DNA from: Panax quinquefolius
Taxonomy: Eukaryota; Streptophyta; Magnoliopsida; Apiales; Araliaceae
Assembly (NCBI GenBank): GCA_020205615.1
Contig: CM035173.1
Span: forward strand, 34,341,280 to 34,405,279
DNA length: 64,000 bases
Direction: 5' to 3'
Shown here: positions 60,171 to 64,000 of the stretch, one piece after another
Layout of the letters: each line of letters begins with the position of its first letter
How positions within the stretch are numbered: the stretch's first letter is position 1
The notes under the pieces: generated by a model
The model's input: the letters and a program-made list of their open reading frames with translations, nothing else
What the model was told of the DNA's origin: nothing
Database searches by the model: none
Position numbers and translations under genes: made by a program

Positions 60171-62959
60171 CATGACGCCCCAAAATAGTATACATCACCC
60201 ATTCCGAGTTGTCAATACATGGTATGTAAACAACTACAACTTTATTATTACAACAAGAAACTGTGAGTTTGAATACAAATATTATCTTCTGCATAATATC
60301 TATACTCAAATAAATCCTCATCACATTTATTGATACATTATTTTACAATAATGGTGAGGACTACTAAACAATCCTTTCTAAAACCTTCATTCCATACCCC
60401 GACTGCACTCGCTATATTCTCGCCTCCCGAGAAAAATGGAACAAAAGGAAAAGGTGAGCTCAACTAGCTCAAGAAAGAATATTATGACTAAGATAATGTA
60501 CAACAAATTATCGTTCGTCTTCAACAGGAAAAATATAATAGAATACAATAGACAACAAATTTTAAATCAATATTCGCAAATGAAATAATAATTCATTAGA
60601 AGAGTTAAGTAGAGAATGCAAACTACTATCTTCTATGTATGAATTTAAAAGTTCATCGCTCATCTTTTATCCCTCGTAACATCAATCAATATACATCCGA
60701 ATCAAATATTCATCTTTGCACCTACAGCCAAAGATATTCATCATTGGTCATGTTCATTTAAACACCGCTCATCTTCAGACTAAGGCCAAAGATATTCTTC
60801 AGAAATCATTCATCTTGCACTACAACAGTGCCAAAGATATTCTTAAGAAATCATTCATCTTTGCACTACAGCCAAAGATATTCCATAATATCATCATTTA
60901 AGATCGAGGATGATGAAAAATATTTTTAAAGAAACGAATCCAAAGTGAAACAAAATGACAAGGATTAAGGATTAAGGATTCGTACTTTGGTTTTATCCAC
61001 GCCCAAAAATACCTCAAAAATAATCATAGTGGTGTAAAATTCAAGAATGATCAAAATATGGATACAATCAAAGCTAGTATCCGTAATAGATATTTTGACA
61101 AAAGAAGAAATTTTATTTTTCTATGAATAAGATCAGATACGTGAATAGTGTCAAGATACGTGAATAGTGCCGAGACACGTGAATAGTAACTCCGACACCA
61201 AAAGATAGAAATTCCACAAAAACATCTTCACGCTTTCATTTAATAGACTCGTGAATAAGAATCGTGAATAAGAAACTCGCTTAATAAGAACTCGTGAATA
61301 AGAACTCATGAATAAGAACCCATGAATAGTAACCCCTTGACATGAAAAAGTTCCAAATTTGATAAAACTTCAGATCAACATTTCAACATAATGATATTGA
61401 AGAAATAATATCATTACAAAAAATAATATCCCTTACCTCGAAAGATCAAGATTTAAATTTGAAACAGGATATAAAGGCTATGACTTGGACTTGCAATCAT
61501 ATAGCAATACTCAAAGTTTACTCAAAATACTCACAAGAATACTCGATAATATAGAGAGAAAACTTCGCTTCGGTGTGATTTTCAATTCTAACCCAAGACC
61601 CTATTTATAGGAAAACGCTTAGAACACCAAAGCGTAAAATTTAATATAATATTAATATTTATTTTCCAAAACCTCATATGCACACTTGCCAACTGAATTC
61701 AGCTCCTACACATGTTAAATGAGGCCACCTAAACATTCCAAAAACGTTTTTCCTATTTTAAATATTTTAAACTTCCAAAATCAATTATTTCAAGCTTCTA
61801 ACTTCAATAATTCATAATAAATAGCCCTTTCATCAGAAAATTCAAATCTCGCGAGTTTTTATAGGAAATTCAATTCTCTACAACTTTGCAGAAGAAAGTT
61901 TTTCCAAATTCCAAATAGAAATTGACCGAAATCCACAAACGGGCGATTTTACAGGCTATAATCAAATTTAAGTCAATAAATGGGGTCCACCGACATGTTT
62001 AACATGTTTTAAACATTTATTGCAACAAAAATACTCTTCCTCCTCGTATACTCATATATCCCACATTCGTTGTAAAATATCACCATTATTATATTATTAA
62101 AATATAATAATATATTTAAATGAATTGTTTTATCGTAAAAAGATAAAATTTCAATTTTCAACAATTGTCACCATAAAAATTTTCTCCATCTATATCCACA
62201 TAAAATCAATATTTTTCTCATCATATGAATCAATAATTAATTATTCGCAAATAATATTATAGTAATCACAATATCGACAACCGTGCAGCTTCGTGAAAGA
62301 GGGGCTTTCCAATAAGAATTTCTTCTTCATCTACAAGCAATTAGGTGACCAAACCTCTCCTTAGATGTAACTTTCTAGACATTGCCAATAATGTTATCTA
62401 ATAATATTATTCAGATAATATGAATTATTGCTTCGATAATGAAAGATATCGCAGAATGACAATTATCAAACAACAAAGAATATAAAATATCAACGCAAAG
62501 AATTATTAACTCAATAAAATATCGAATAAAGAATTATCGTAACCATTATTGAGTAGTGCCTTCACGTAAGAATCAATAATTGTGCAATACTGTGCTACAT
62601 GCTCAACCACGCCAGACATCGTATTTTAACCACCGGGTATTCCAACAATCTTAATTCAGAATAACTACGCCGTTATTTTTAACCAACTTATATTTGTCGT
62701 TTCCTTCATCCAATCGCTTTCAGTTATGGGGCCACACATGGTCGCTACTGTCAGCATTTAATATTCCCCGACAAACATTTAATATTCCACGACCAAACGA
62801 ATATTCCCGATTGACAATGAATATTTTATAACCACTGCTTTATTTTGAAATATTTATGATTTTACCCATAACTAACCACATTAATCAAATCAACCCTTAC
62901 TATTTCAAAATAATAAATAAAGGAAATTCCTTTTTATTTAAAAATTTCGGGGTCTTACA
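60171..62959 (-). repeat. 5' LTR of element 3 (family B)
   Basis: 2789 bp, starting on the minus strand at 62959 with TGTAAGACCCCGAAAT. It carries a TATA box at 61602, GTGAATA repeats at 61140-61340, and hairpin units at 60715-60885. Long AT-rich runs are identical to the 3' LTR. Confidence 0.88.
61602..61609 (-). promoter_or_regulatory. LTR TATA box (element 3, 5' LTR)
   Basis: TATAAATA on the minus strand in TTCCTATAAATAGGGTC, the promoter position for element 3. Confidence 0.65.
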
Positions 62960-62964
62960 GTAAT
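62960..62964. repeat. Target site duplication of element 3, right
   Basis: GTAAT directly after the LTR end GGGGTCTTACA, identical to 53406-53410. Confidence 0.85.
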
Positions 62965-64000
62965 ATTTCTATCCCCAAAACATGCAATTATCGAAACTAT
63001 ATTTTCCTATAAATAGAAGCTAATTCTTCCTTCATTTCTCACCAATTCACTAAAGCTTTAGAGCCATTATTAAAGAGAGAAATTATAGAGAGAAATAAGA
63101 AGAAAAGTCTGCTACATTTCTATTCTAGTATCCAACTTAATTCTAAGGTAAGGGATATTATTCTTTCGTATTCACGAAGAGAAATACTTTCTTTCAATAC
63201 TCGTAAGAGTTGTTATTCCATTCTTCATTATTATGTTGGAATAACCTGTTTATGCGAAGTACCACATACATGGTGAAATTCTTCTGTTATTTCATTCTTT
63301 ATTATTATGTAAGAATAACCTGTTTATGCGAAGTACCGCATACATTGTGAAATTCTTCTATCATTTCATTCTTTATTATTCTGCTTAATATATCCTCATG
63401 CATGCTTTTTACGCCTTGGGACCGGGTTCCATTATTTATTATTCTCATTTAAATATCCTCAGATATATGCGTTTACGCCGGACACGGGTTCCATTATTTA
63501 TTATTTCGCATTAATTATTCTATCGGAAATATCTCATGCAATGCGTTTCACGCCTGCACTGGTTCCATTATTTATTATTCGCATTTATTATTCCCGCTTA
63601 ATATCGCCTCATGCGTATGCGTTCGTCGGACTGGTTCCATTATTTATTATTCTGTCGAGAATAACCTATCTGTGCGGTCTCTATCGCATGCATGGTGAAT
63701 CCTTCTGTTATTTTATTCTTTATTATTCTGTTGGAATAACCTGCCTATGTGGATTACCACATGCATGGTGAATGATCATTTGTATTCATTCATTCTTAAA
63801 TTGTGGAAATGATCTGTATACGTGGATTATCGCATGGCGGGTGAAAATCCATTTGCAGTTTCATATATTCTTTATTATACTCAGTTGGTTAAAGTTTTGA
63901 CTTCTATACTCCATGAAATTAGTGGAATATCATTGATATTTGCGCTTCATCCAGTATCTTTTCATGAAAATATTCTTCTGAGTATTCTTAAATTTTACTC
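62965..64000 (+). mobile_element. Right part of the outer LTR (family A-like), cut by window end
   Basis: Continues the LTR begun at 52328. It includes TATAAATAGAAGC at 63008, then the TATTCCA...TGGAATA array at about 63200-63800 with CATGCATG at 63397, 63687 and 63760. It then matches 15440-15560 of the element 2 LTR. The LTR end and any internal domain lie beyond the window. Confidence 0.75.
63008..63015 (+). promoter_or_regulatory. LTR TATA box (outer LTR)
   Basis: TATAAATA in TTCCTATAAATAGAAGC, matching 14814. Confidence 0.6.

Larger units (their letters stand above)
53411..62959 (-). mobile_element. Ty3/gypsy chromovirus, element 3, RT-deleted
   Basis: A 9549 bp unit with two LTRs (53411-56207 and 60171-62959), an internal region of about 3.96 kb, and a perfect 5-bp target duplication GTAAT. 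LTRs are family B. The primer binding site and polypurine tract are present. Gag, protease, integrase and the linker between reverse transcriptase and RNase H are recognisable but riddled with frameshifts. The reverse transcriptase core and most of RNase H are missing. It lies inside a family A-like LTR in opposite orientation. Confidence 0.9.

Overview
This window looks like nuclear DNA of a flowering plant, probably a eudicot. It is AT-rich, has spliced genes with long intergenic stretches, and is dominated by long-LTR Ty3/gypsy chromoviruses whose primer binding site matches initiator tRNA-Met. The species cannot be fixed from the sequence. No prokaryotic or organellar features, CRISPR arrays, rRNA or tRNA genes were seen.

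There are two complete protein genes, both on the minus strand. The first, at 21155-28658, has nine coding exons and encodes a 532-residue Golgi-type O-fucosyltransferase family protein. The second, at 41831-51676, has nine coding exons and encodes a 466-residue TBC-domain Rab GTPase-activating protein of the TBC1D13 type. I rebuilt the exons by hand; all junctions keep the reading frame, and each gene has one GC-AG intron. A third, uncertain set of minus-strand exons lies at 17826-19610. It is not recognised and does not join cleanly, so it may be a pseudogene.

The rest is nested mobile DNA. From 1 to 1338 are two opposed pieces of LTR family B. From 1339 to 8904 is a minus-strand chromovirus (element 1), abutting at 8905 the truncated 5' LTR of a plus-strand chromovirus (element 2, to 16456). 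More LTR scraps follow to 17392. Between the genes, 30398-40170 is a roughly 1 kb palindromic (foldback-like) element that has absorbed three solo LTRs. From 52328 to the window end is an LTR-A-type LTR interrupted by a complete-length minus-strand chromovirus (element 3, 53411-62959) with a perfect 5-bp target duplication.

All chromovirus copies are decayed by frameshifts, stops and deletions. Element 2 has lost the integrase core and element 3 has lost the reverse transcriptase core. The LTRs carry TATAAATA promoters and, downstream of them, tandem arrays of short hairpin-forming repeats. Two related GC-rich MITE-like elements and Stowaway-like MITEs lie in introns of the genes.
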